Assembly: GCA_020027635.1 (NCBI GenBank)
Contig: JAHKKL010000149.1
Coordinates: 1 to 5,263, forward strand
DNA length: 5,263 bases
Source of the DNA: Gammaproteobacteria bacterium
GTDB lineage: Bacteria > Pseudomonadota > Gammaproteobacteria > UBA9214
Reading direction: 5' to 3'
The notes beneath the pieces were generated by a model. The model had not been told where the DNA came from, searched no databases, and saw only the letters and a program-made list of their open reading frames with translations. The translations under genes and the position numbers were made by a program. Positions 1-5,263 of this stretch are shown piece after piece. The first letter of the stretch is position 1. Every line of letters begins with the position of its first letter.

Positions 1-327
1 GCGCGGCAGGGCCATGTCGGGCGCGCCGATCATCATCGGGATCAGCCAGTTGGCGAGACCCACCATGCCCGGCATGATGGCGCCGAACACCATGATCAGG
101 CCGTGCATGGTGGTCATGGTGTTGAAGAAATGCGGGTCGACGAGCTGCAGTCCAGGCTGGAACAGCTCGGCGCGGATCACCATGGCCATGGCGCCGCCGA
201 CCAGCAGCATGGTGAAGGAGAACCACAGGTAGAGGGTACCGATGTCCTTGTGGTTGGTGGTGAACAACCAGCGCTTCAGGCCGGTCGGGTGGTCATGATG
301 CGCAGCGTGTGTGGTTGCCGTACTCAT
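1..327 (-). CDS. coxA: Cytochrome c oxidase subunit I, N-terminal part (runs off left edge)
   Basis: The 109 visible codons encode the N-terminus of the heme-copper oxidase catalytic subunit, which reduces O2 at the heme a3-CuB centre and pumps protons in the cytoplasmic membrane. A short His-rich cytosolic tail (residues 1-15) is followed by the family signature KRWLFTTNHKDIGTLYL. A first membrane helix (about 31-51) comes next, then TMTTMHGLIMVF, where His75 matches the conserved low-spin heme a ligand of helix II, and then the GLANWLIPMMIGAPDMALPR loop. The binuclear-centre histidines, the cross-linked Tyr and the proton-channel residues lie outside the window. The ATG at 325-327 is preceded by a perfect GGAGGT 8 nt upstream, which fixes the start. 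It lies 41 nt downstream of coxB and is almost certainly co-transcribed with it. An aa3/caa3-type enzyme is expected because the partner subunit II has a CuA site. Confidence 0.97.
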   Translation of the reverse strand, partial: MSTATTHAAHHDHPTGLKRWLFTTNHKDIGTLYLWFSFTMLLVGGAMAMVIRAELFQPGLQLVDPHFFNTMTTMHGLIMVFGAIMPGMVGLANWLIPMMIGAPDMALPR

Positions 328-335
328 TGTGTCAT

Positions 336-341
336 ACCTCC
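336..341 (-). promoter_or_regulatory. Ribosome binding site of coxA
   Basis: On the minus strand this reads GGAGGT, a near-complete anti-16S match placed 8 nt before the ATG at 325-327. Another ATG at 333-335 directly abuts the motif, is out of frame and stops after three codons, so the motif selects the 325-327 start. Confidence 0.85.
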
Positions 342-344
342 ACT

Positions 345-368
345 TGAATTCCTGAATTCCTGAATTGC
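345..368. repeat. Three tandem copies of an 8-bp unit in the coxB-coxA spacer
   Basis: The plus strand reads TGAATTCC at 345-352 and again at 353-360, then TGAATTGC at 361-368, which differs in one base. The array fills most of the 41-nt spacer between the coxB stop codon and the coxA ribosome binding site. It is AT-rich against GC-rich neighbours. On the transcript it gives repeated AGGAATTC motifs ahead of the true GGAGGT. It may be a simple slippage product; a role in setting the coxA:coxB translation ratio is only a guess. Confidence 0.8.
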
Positions 369-1499
369 TTACTTGGCCGCCGCGATATCGGACGGCTGGA
401 CCACATCACCGGTATTGTTGCCGAAAGCGTTGCGCTCGAAGGTGATGACCGCGGCGAGATCCACCGCATTGAGCTGTTCACCGAAGGCCTGCATCGCCGT
501 ACCGGTCTTGCCGTGCAGCACGATGTTGAGGTGGGCGGCGCGGTCGCCGGTGGCGATCTTGCTGCCCGCCATCGCGGGGAATACGCCCGGGATACCCTGG
601 CCGTTGGCCTGGTGGCAGGCGGCGCAGATGGTGCCGTAGACCTTCTCGCCCTTCTCCATCAATTCATTCTTGGTCAGTGTCTGGGTGGAAGCGGCCGCGG
701 CGGCCGCCGCGCCGGCCTTCTGATCCTTGACCCAGGCCTGGTAATCCTCTTCCGTCTTGGCGATCAGCACGATCGGCATGAAGCCGTGGTCCTTGCCGCA
801 CAGTTCCGCGCACTTGCCGCGGTAGAGACCCGGCTCCTTCAGTTCGGTCCAGGCGTCGTTGATGAACCCGGGGATGGCATCCTGCTTCCAGCCGAGCGCC
901 GGCACCCACCAGGAATGGATCACATCGTTGGAAGTGATCAGGAAGCGGATCTTTTTGTTGATCGGCACCACGATCGGGTTGTCCACCTCGACCAGGTAGT
1001 TCTCGCCCTTTTCGGCGTGGTTCTCGATCTGCTCGCGCGGGGTGGTCAGGGAGCTGAAGAAGCTGATGTCCTCGTTGAGGTAATCGTATTTCCATTTCCA
1101 CTGGTAGCCGGTGACCTTGATGGACATGTCGGAGTCACGGGTGTCTTCCAGCGCCAGCAGCGTCTTGGTCGCCGGTATCGCCATGCCCACCAGAATCAGG
1201 AAGGGAATGGTGGTCCAGATGATTTCGACCGTGGTGCTCTCGTGGAAGCTGGCCGGCTTGGCGCCCTTGGATTTGCGGTGATTGATGATGGAGTAAATCA
1301 GCACGGCGAAAACGCCGACGCAGATGACCACACAGATCTCGAAGATCAGCATGTGCAGGTCATAGACCTTGTGGCTGATATCCGTGGCGCCGGGTGTGAG
1401 GTTCAGATCCTTAAATCCTGCAAAGGTATTGCCTGCGCCGAGCAGGATAACCGCCCCCCACAGTCCGCACAGGGCACGTCGTAGCTTCTTGGCAAACAT
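369..1499 (-). CDS. coxB: Cytochrome c oxidase subunit II with fused C-terminal cytochrome c domain (caa3-like)
   Basis: This 376-residue protein takes electrons from periplasmic cytochrome c and passes them through CuA to subunit I. Residues 1-27 look like a Sec signal peptide (KKLRR, a hydrophobic core, then NTFA before Gly). Two membrane helices follow (about 50-72 and 92-113). The aromatic electron-entry patch GYQWKWKY is at 131-138. All CuA ligands are present: His195, Cys230, Glu232, Cys234, His238 and Met241. An Ala-rich linker (262-270) joins a class I cytochrome c domain with CAACH at 292-296; Met336 is the probable sixth heme ligand. The C-terminus has the ERNAFGNNTGD segment often seen in such fusions. 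The length fits proteobacterial fused subunit II proteins (about 370-380). The ATG at 1497-1499 has GGGAGA 7 nt upstream. It sits 36 nt after the DUF2244 gene and 41 nt before coxA, in one operon. Confidence 0.98.
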   Translation of the reverse strand: MFAKKLRRALCGLWGAVILLGAGNTFAGFKDLNLTPGATDISHKVYDLHMLIFEICVVICVGVFAVLIYSIINHRKSKGAKPASFHESTTVEIIWTTIPFLILVGMAIPATKTLLALEDTRDSDMSIKVTGYQWKWKYDYLNEDISFFSSLTTPREQIENHAEKGENYLVEVDNPIVVPINKKIRFLITSNDVIHSWWVPALGWKQDAIPGFINDAWTELKEPGLYRGKCAELCGKDHGFMPIVLIAKTEEDYQAWVKDQKAGAAAAAAASTQTLTKNELMEKGEKVYGTICAACHQANGQGIPGVFPAMAGSKIATGDRAAHLNIVLHGKTGTAMQAFGEQLNAVDLAAVITFERNAFGNNTGDVVQPSDIAAAK

Positions 1500-1506
1500 G
1501 CATCAA

Positions 1507-1512
1507 TCTCCC
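1507..1512 (-). promoter_or_regulatory. Ribosome binding site of coxB
   Basis: The minus strand reads GGGAGA, 7 nt upstream of the ATG at 1497-1499. A competing ATG at 1501-1503 lies only 3 nt from the motif and is out of frame with coxB, so the downstream ATG is the better start. Confidence 0.7.
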
Positions 1513-1535
1513 TAACGATTTTGATTCTAAAAAAA

Positions 1536-2039
1536 CTATTGGTGGCGCCACGCCTCGTCCAGCCGTTCCCGGATACTCCGCCTCAGTGCATCCGCCAGCG
1601 CGGCACGCTCGTCTTCGTTCAGAAAACTGCCGATCTCCACCCGACGCCCCTGATAGGCAATCATCAGACGGCTCGGATACCAGGCAATGGGCGACCTTTC
1701 GAGCAGCACCCGGGCCCAGACACTCGGGCATTCCCAGCGTTCCTCGGCCTGCCGTCGTCCCTTCTCCACCCTGATGACATCCGCGCCTATCGTGACGAGT
1801 TCACGCCACTGGCTGCGCAACAGGCACAGGTAGAACGCCGCTCCCAGCGCCAGCAATTCGAGACCGGCAAAGGGCAGAACCGGCCAGAAACCGTGCAGTG
1901 CGAACGCCACGGAGATGCCCAGCAGGCACAAGGCGACCACCGCATACACCCTCAGTACCCCGCGCCAGGACAGGGACTGGTTCGGACGGATGATCCAGCG
2001 ACAATCCGAACCTGCCGGATCACATACCAATTCGAACAC
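1536..2039 (-). CDS. DUF2244 family integral membrane protein, first gene of the cox operon
   Basis: The 167-residue product matches the DUF2244 pattern as I know it: a short N-terminal part ending in RPNQSLSWRG (18-27), then two membrane helices (about 28-48 and 54-74) joined by a short Trp/Pro turn, with FAGLEL leading into the second helix. A soluble C-terminal half (about 76-167) follows, with a basic stretch at 90-96 and a helical charged tail. Both ends are probably cytosolic. No catalytic motif is visible. The family is often found beside cytochrome oxidase genes, so a role in oxidase assembly or membrane insertion is a context-based inference, not a known function. The start is GTG at 2037-2039: the frame stays open upstream to a TAG at 2094-2096, but holds no ATG, GTG or TTG there. 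No good Shine-Dalgarno precedes it, which is notable given the structured leader just upstream. It ends 36 nt before coxB. Confidence 0.85.
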   Translation of the reverse strand: MFELVCDPAGSDCRWIIRPNQSLSWRGVLRVYAVVALCLLGISVAFALHGFWPVLPFAGLELLALGAAFYLCLLRSQWRELVTIGADVIRVEKGRRQAEERWECPSVWARVLLERSPIAWYPSRLMIAYQGRRVEIGSFLNEDERAALADALRRSIRERLDEAWRHQ

Positions 2040-2050
2040 GGAATTTTCTA

Positions 2051-2168
2051 GTGCCGGATGCGACTGGCACGCCCTGTAAACAGACCGGGCATGCTACTGC
2101 ATGAACGGTAGGGCCGCAACTGTCGCGTAACCCCGCCACCGGCCGAACGCCGGTCGGGCATGCCAGTC
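2051..2168 (-). promoter_or_regulatory. Structured 5' leader RNA of the DUF2244-coxBA operon (candidate cis-regulatory element)
   Basis: Read on the minus strand, GACTGGCATGCCC (2168-2156) can pair over all 13 positions, including one U-G wobble, with GGGCGTGCCAGTC (2074-2062). On the plus strand the wobble becomes a C-A mismatch, which favours minus-strand RNA. Inside the closing stem lie a 6-bp hairpin (ACCGGC/GCCGGT, 2138-2154), a weaker GGG-CGC...GCG-CCC element (about 2111-2133), a 4-bp CTAC/GTAG hairpin (2094-2111) and CTG-TTTA-CAG (2074-2083). A further short hairpin, GTGCC/GGCAC (2051-2070), would use the same 3' arm and ends about 11 nt before the GTG start. The element begins within a few bases of the predicted transcription start, so it would be the operon's 5' untranslated region. 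There is no U-tract, so any control would be translational rather than by termination. I recognise no riboswitch class. An untranscribed inverted repeat or small mobile repeat remains possible. Confidence 0.5.
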
Positions 2169-2179
2169 AAAAGGACGGG

Positions 2180-2208
2180 ATTTTAAATGAGAATTTCCGC
2201 GGACACAA
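2180..2208 (-). promoter_or_regulatory. Predicted sigma70-type promoter for the DUF2244-coxBA operon
   Basis: The minus strand has TTGTGT (2208-2203; 3 of 6 match the -35 consensus, including the key TTG), a spacer of exactly 17 nt, and TAAAAT (2185-2180; 5 of 6 match the -10 consensus). Transcription would begin near 2172-2174, just before the structured leader. The site sits in an AT-richer patch within the only sizeable gene-free gap and points toward the cox genes. No intrinsic terminator for the upstream bio operon is visible between 2229 and this promoter, so some read-through from bioD is possible. No clear FNR/ANR-type palindrome is seen next to it. Confidence 0.6.
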
Positions 2209-2229
2209 CGACTCGAACCGTGGCCTCAA

Positions 2230-2919
2230 TCAGGGGAGCCGTGCATCAGGATCAAGACAGGCGGCGACGGCAGCGGCGGAATATACGGGCAGGAACGGAA
2301 CCGTGCCCAGCAGGGGAGCGGCCAGCCTCGATCGAAGGGCATCGATGTTCTCGCCGGCCCGCTCGCAGCCGGGCGGCGCGTGATTGGCGACCCAGCCGGC
2401 GAGCTGCAATCCCGCGTCGGCGATGGCCGCCTGCGTCAGCAGCGCGTGATTCAGACAGCCGAGGCGTATTCCCACGACCAGGATGACTCCCAGTCCCAGC
2501 GCCGCCGCCAGGTCGGCCACGGTCTGCGATTCGTTCAAAGGGACCAGCCAGCCACCGATGCCCTCCACGCAGACCTGATCCGCCCGCGCCGCGAGCCGTT
2601 CGAAGCCCGCCTTGATCGCGGCAAGCCCAATCCGGGCACCCGCCTCGGCCGCCGCCAGATGCGGGGCAATGGCCGGCTCGAAGGCATAGGGATTCACCTC
2701 GTGGTACTCCAGCGGCAGGCTGGACTGCCGCTGCAACAGCAGGGCATCGGCATGGCGCAATCCCTGCGCTGTACGCTGGCAGCCCGAGGCCACCGGCTTC
2801 ATGGCGACGACCCGGCGGCCCCGGTCCTGCAACCGCCGCATCAGGCCGAGCGTCACCACGGTCTTGCCCACCCCGGTGTCCGTGCCGGTAACGAAGTAGC
2901 CGGCGGGGATGCTAGCCAT
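2230..2919 (-). CDS. bioD: ATP-dependent dethiobiotin synthetase
   Basis: BioD uses ATP and CO2 to close the ureido ring of 7,8-diaminopelargonate, giving dethiobiotin, in the cytosol. The 229-residue product has the P-loop GTDTGVGKT (12-20), the KPVASGC segment (41-47; Lys41 matches the substrate/phosphate-binding Lys), NPYAFEPAIAPHLAA (76-90), the EGIGGWLVPLN motif (119-129) and the ILVVGIRLGCLNHALLT strand-turn segment. Its length is normal for the family (about 220-240). The frame stays open upstream to 3000, but the ATG at 2917-2919 puts the first strand (YFVTGTD) at the usual distance from the N-terminus. The ATG shares 8 nt (ATGGCTAG) with the end of bioC, a layout expected for translational coupling. 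It is the last gene of the bio cluster; the leftward cox promoter follows within 50 nt of its stop. Confidence 0.96.
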   Translation of the reverse strand: MASIPAGYFVTGTDTGVGKTVVTLGLMRRLQDRGRRVVAMKPVASGCQRTAQGLRHADALLLQRQSSLPLEYHEVNPYAFEPAIAPHLAAAEAGARIGLAAIKAGFERLAARADQVCVEGIGGWLVPLNESQTVADLAAALGLGVILVVGIRLGCLNHALLTQAAIADAGLQLAGWVANHAPPGCERAGENIDALRSRLAAPLLGTVPFLPVYSAAAVAACLDPDARLP

Positions 2920-3793
2920 GCCCCCCGCCCCGCGTGCGCGGAACACCCAGCCGCACCTCGACCCCGCCACGGGTGTGCTTGTCGGGCGGCGACCACGCAT
3001 GCCCGTAGACCACCTCGTAGCTGGCCGGGAGGACGCCGTCGCGGCGGTAGGTTTCGTAGGCCTGCAGCACCCGCTGCAGGCGCTGCCTCCCGGTCAGGCC
3101 GCGCGGGCGCCCGGCGGTGATGTTGTGGGCGCCGAGATGCTTGAGGTCCTGCATCAGGATGCGTGCCTCGCGATAGGTCACGGTGATGCGCTCCGCGTCC
3201 ATTACCGGCTCCGCCCAGCGGGTGCGCACCAAGGCATCGCCGATGTCATGCATGTCGATGAAGCGGTTGACATGGGTATAGCCATCCACGGCCTCCCAGC
3301 TCGCGCGCAGCTCCATCAGGGTGTCGGGTCCGAAGGTGGTAAACATCAGCAAGCCGCCCGGCGCCAGCACGCGGAGCAGTTCCGTGAACACCGGCTCGAT
3401 GTCCTGGCACCACTGCAGCATCAGGTTGGAAAAGATGAACTGGAAGCTGTCGGCGGCAAAGGGCAGCCGCTCGGCATCCCCGCAGACGCAGCCCGGCCGG
3501 CGGAACCAGCCGCCGCGGCGGCGCGTGCGGCGCAGCATGTTCAGCGCCATATCCAGGGCGATGACATCGGCCTTGCGGTAGCGCCGCAGGAGCGCCCGGC
3601 TGAATTCTCCGGTACCGGCGCCGAGGTCGAGGATGCGGGCGGGCCGCAGGCGAATCAGGTCCAGGCGTTCAATCAGGCGGCGCCCGATTTCCTGCTGCAG
3701 CGCCGCGGCGGCATCGTAGGTCGGCGCCGCCCGCTCGAAGGCGAGCCGCGCCTGCCGCTTGTCCACCCGGTAGGCGGCGCCGTCAACCGGCAT
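2912..3793 (-). CDS. bioC: Malonyl-[acyl-carrier protein] O-methyltransferase
   Basis: BioC uses S-adenosylmethionine to methylate the free carboxyl of malonyl-ACP/CoA, disguising it so that fatty-acid synthase can build the pimelate chain. The 293-residue product opens with the BioC-like DKRQARLAFERAAPTYD (11-27). SAM-binding motif I, DLGAGTG, is at 56-62, with an acidic residue at the end of the next strand (Asp81, in ALDMALNML). GDAERLPF (105-112) and SNLMLQWC (122-129) follow, then LRVLAPGGLLMFTTFGPDTL. The LKHLGAHNI segment is also typical of BioC. The start chosen is ATG at 3791-3793, overlapping the end of bioH by 11 nt; another ATG five codons upstream (3806-3808) cannot be excluded. 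Compared with the 251-residue E. coli protein as I recall it, the C-terminus runs about 25 residues further, past VVYGHAW, in a Gly/Arg-rich tail that ends over the bioD start. Confidence 0.94.
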   Translation of the reverse strand: MPVDGAAYRVDKRQARLAFERAAPTYDAAAALQQEIGRRLIERLDLIRLRPARILDLGAGTGEFSRALLRRYRKADVIALDMALNMLRRTRRRGGWFRRPGCVCGDAERLPFAADSFQFIFSNLMLQWCQDIEPVFTELLRVLAPGGLLMFTTFGPDTLMELRASWEAVDGYTHVNRFIDMHDIGDALVRTRWAEPVMDAERITVTYREARILMQDLKHLGAHNITAGRPRGLTGRQRLQRVLQAYETYRRDGVLPASYEVVYGHAWSPPDKHTRGGVEVRLGVPRTRGGGHG

Positions 3794-4583
3794 GGATCTC
3801 ACCCGCATGACCCGTCCGCATCGGCTGCAGAAAATTACCGACGATCCCGGCCACCGCCGCCGGTCGGGCGAGAAACGGCGCATGACCGGCACCGGCGATG
3901 AGTTCGACCCGCGCATCCGGCAGCAGACCGGCCGCCGGCGGCGCGGCCGCCGCCGGCGCCAGGGTGTCGCGTGCGCCCATGAGCAACAGCGCGGGGCAGG
4001 CAATCTCGGCGAAGCGCGCGCGCAGGTCAGCGGTGCGCAGGATGTCAAGACCGGCGAGCAGGGCTTCGGGCACCGGCTGCCCGTGCTGCAGCAACCGGGC
4101 GCGCAGTTCCCGCAGCACGACCTCCGCGGCGTCGCTGCCGCGCACCTGCAGCGCGAGGAAGCGCTGCAGCGTGCGCCGGTAATCCCGCCGCAGATCGTCG
4201 GCAAAGACCTCGAGCAACCCGGGCGCCATCGCCGCCGGCCAGCCCGGCCGGCACACGAAACTCGGTGTGGCGGCAACCAGCACCAGCCGCTCGATGCGCG
4301 CCGGCGAGGCTAGCGCCGCCCGGGCGGCCACTAATCCGCCCAGCGACCAGCCGAGCCAGGCCGCCCGTTCCGGCACGCTCTCCAGCACCGCTCGCGCCAG
4401 GCCGTCCAGACCCTCATCCGCCTGCCAGGCACTGCGGCCATGGCCCGGCAGGTCCACGCGGGTCACCCGGAAGTCAGGTTCCAGCAGCGGTGCCAGCGTA
4501 TCCCAGACACCGCCGTTAAGTCCCCAGCCGTGGACCAGCACCAGATCGGGGCCGCTGCCGGTTGATTCTGTATAAAGCGTCAT
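3783..4583 (-). CDS. bioH: Pimeloyl-[acyl-carrier protein] methyl ester carboxylesterase
   Basis: BioH is a cytosolic alpha/beta-hydrolase that cleaves the methyl ester of pimeloyl-ACP, ending chain elongation and giving BioF its substrate. The 266-residue product has HGWGLN (18-23; oxyanion-hole region), RVDLPGHGRS (42-51), the nucleophile elbow GWSLG (78-82, Ser80), the RRTLQRFLALQ..GS cap segment (136-150) shared with E. coli BioH, the acid Asp206 in MGARDTL and the catalytic His234 in GAGHAPF. The catalytic triad is therefore complete. Length is slightly above the 256 residues of the E. coli enzyme. The ATG at 4581-4583 lies 3 nt after the bioF stop, with AGGAT about 8 nt upstream inside the bioF tail. 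Its 3' end overlaps bioC by 11 nt. The position between bioF and bioC is the bioFHCD order known from pseudomonads and relatives. Confidence 0.96.
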   Translation of the reverse strand: MTLYTESTGSGPDLVLVHGWGLNGGVWDTLAPLLEPDFRVTRVDLPGHGRSAWQADEGLDGLARAVLESVPERAAWLGWSLGGLVAARAALASPARIERLVLVAATPSFVCRPGWPAAMAPGLLEVFADDLRRDYRRTLQRFLALQVRGSDAAEVVLRELRARLLQHGQPVPEALLAGLDILRTADLRARFAEIACPALLLMGARDTLAPAAAAPPAAGLLPDARVELIAGAGHAPFLARPAAVAGIVGNFLQPMRTGHAGEIHAG

Positions 4584-4586
4584 CGA

Positions 4587-5263
4587 TCAATCCTGCGGAG
4601 ACTCCGCCGTGTGCAGCGGAAGCAGTTGTTCCAGCGCGTCGAGCAGCCGATCGACCTGCGCCGCACTGTGCGCCGCCGAGAAGGTGATGCGCAGGCGCGC
4701 CGATCCCGGCGGGACTGTGGGCGGGCGGATGGCGCCGATCAGGATCCCGTGCGCGCGCAGGGCTTCACTCAGACGCAGCGCCGCGGCCGCCCCCCCCACG
4801 ATCAGGGGCTGGATCGGCGTGGACGAATCGGCCAGTGCCAGTCCAAGTTGCGCCGCGCCCTGCCGGAAGCGTCGCACCAGCGCCTGCAGGTGATCGCGGC
4901 GCCAGTCCTGCTCCCGCACCAGCCGCAGCGCGGCGCGCGTGGCCGCGGCGACAGCCGGCGGCGGCGCCGTGGTGTAGATGTAGGTCCGCGCCTCCTGGAT
5001 CAGCGTTTCCACCAGTGCCTCGCTGCCGGCGACGAAGGCGCCGAAGGTCCCGAAGGCCTTGCCCAGGGTACCCATCAGGATGGGCGCCTGGGCATGATCG
5101 ATACCGTAGTGCGCCAGCGTGCCCCGGCCTCCGGGACCTATCACGCCGAGGCCGTGCGCATCGTCCACCAGCAGCCAGGCCCCGTGCGCGGACGCCAGCC
5201 GCGCCAGTCCTGGCAGCGGCGCGAGGTCGCCGTCCATGCTGAACACCCCGTCGGTCGCCACCA
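4587..5263 (-). CDS. bioF: 8-amino-7-oxononanoate synthase, C-terminal part (5' end beyond right edge)
   Basis: BioF is a PLP-dependent alpha-oxoamine synthase that condenses pimeloyl-ACP with L-alanine, releasing CO2 and giving 7-keto-8-aminopelargonate (KAPA). About 225 C-terminal residues are visible out of roughly 385-400. They start within the strand leading to TDGVFSMDGD, followed by VDDAHGLGV (Asp and His contacting the PLP ring, codons near 5160), and MGTLGKAFGTFG, whose Lys (codon 5058-5060) should form the Schiff base. IYTTAPPPA, IQPLIVG and the AIRPPTVPPGSARLRIT segment near the C-terminus are closely similar to E. coli BioF, which separates it from the related Kbl and HemA enzymes. 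The sequence at the right edge continues in frame without a start codon of the expected kind, so the gene is cut by the window rather than truncated. The stop lies 3 nt before bioH. Confidence 0.96.
   Translation of the reverse strand, partial: VATDGVFSMDGDLAPLPGLARLASAHGAWLLVDDAHGLGVIGPGGRGTLAHYGIDHAQAPILMGTLGKAFGTFGAFVAGSEALVETLIQEARTYIYTTAPPPAVAAATRAALRLVREQDWRRDHLQALVRRFRQGAAQLGLALADSSTPIQPLIVGGAAAALRLSEALRAHGILIGAIRPPTVPPGSARLRITFSAAHSAAQVDRLLDALEQLLPLHTAESPQD

Noticed and set aside
324..335. Three-codon ORF (ATG ACA CAA TGA) whose stop overlaps the coxA start.
   Set aside because: Its ATG directly abuts the GGAGGT with no spacer, so it is unlikely to be initiated; it is best seen as chance sequence between RBS and start.
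513..1484. A 323-codon plus-strand frame opposite coxB.
   Set aside because: It is a shadow of coxB caused by GC-rich codon bias; coxB has complete metal and heme motifs, and the plus frame has none.
1529..1555. Possible terminator between DUF2244 and coxB: palindrome GTGGCGCCAC followed, after a gap, by a run of seven T on the minus strand.
   Set aside because: The palindrome leaves only a 3-4 bp stem, the T-run is 6 nt away from it, and coxB needs to be transcribed through it; a TAGAAT within the T-run also lacks a -35 partner.
2062..2168. The inverted repeat as a small mobile element (MITE or REP-like).
   Set aside because: No target-site duplication is visible at its ends and only one copy is present in the window. 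It is kept as an alternative, not as the call, because a genome-wide copy search is needed to decide.
2087..2180. Plus-strand resemblance to a cobalamin riboswitch (CCGCAACTGT at 2114-2123, a small stem with a TGCATGAAC loop before it, and GCCAG at 2162-2166).
   Set aside because: The conserved AAxAGGGAA-type segment and the GCCAGGAGACC-type B12 box are absent, no plausible gene follows on the plus strand, and promoter and wobble evidence favours the minus strand.
2209..2222. Minus-strand GGTTCGAGTC, resembling a tRNA T-arm.
   Set aside because: No matching acceptor stem, anticodon arm or D-arm is found upstream, and the flanks do not pair as a T-stem.
2187..2486. Plus-strand reading frame of 99 codons starting just after the inverted repeat, with AAGGA about 12 nt upstream.
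   Set aside because: It runs antisense through the well-supported 3' part of bioD, is Arg/Ala-rich in the way GC-rich shadow frames are, and has no recognisable motif.
2912..4276. A 454-codon minus-strand frame beginning far upstream of the BioC domain.
   Set aside because: Its first ~160 codons lie out of frame within bioH and are low-complexity Arg/Cys/Ser-rich. The family N-terminus begins near 3793.

Overview
The window is a GC-rich stretch of bacterial chromosome in which every supported gene lies on the minus strand. Read in the direction of transcription, from the right end to the left, it holds two gene clusters. The organism is most likely a gammaproteobacterium. The reasons are the biotin order bioF-bioH-bioC-bioD with a dedicated bioH, the aa3/caa3-type cytochrome oxidase genes whose subunit II carries a fused cytochrome c domain, and a DUF2244 membrane protein just ahead of coxB. 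The species cannot be named from the sequence.

The first cluster (5263 to 2230) is the biotin pimelate-moiety and ring-assembly operon: bioF (3' part only), bioH, bioC and bioD. The genes are separated by 3 nt or overlap by 8-11 nt, so they are surely co-transcribed and probably translationally coupled. BioC methylates malonyl-ACP/CoA to start pimelate synthesis. BioH removes the methyl group from pimeloyl-ACP methyl ester. BioF makes KAPA from pimeloyl-ACP and alanine. BioD closes the ureido ring of dethiobiotin. BioA and BioB are not in the window.

A gap of about 190 nt (2040-2229) follows. It holds a good sigma70-type promoter reading leftward (TTGTGT, 17 nt, TAAAAT). Starting a few bases after the predicted transcription start is a strongly structured leader of about 110 nt, closed by a 13-bp stem. 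One arm of this stem has at least two other possible partners, which is a switch-like layout. This leader is the only part of the window that may be undescribed.

The second cluster (2039 to 1) is a terminal oxidase operon: a DUF2244 membrane protein, coxB (CuA subunit II with a C-terminal cytochrome c domain) and the first 109 codons of coxA (subunit I), which runs off the left edge. A small tandem 8-bp repeat lies between coxB and coxA. No RNA genes, insertion sequences, CRISPR arrays or phage genes are visible. Apart from the leader, the region looks like ordinary core metabolism.
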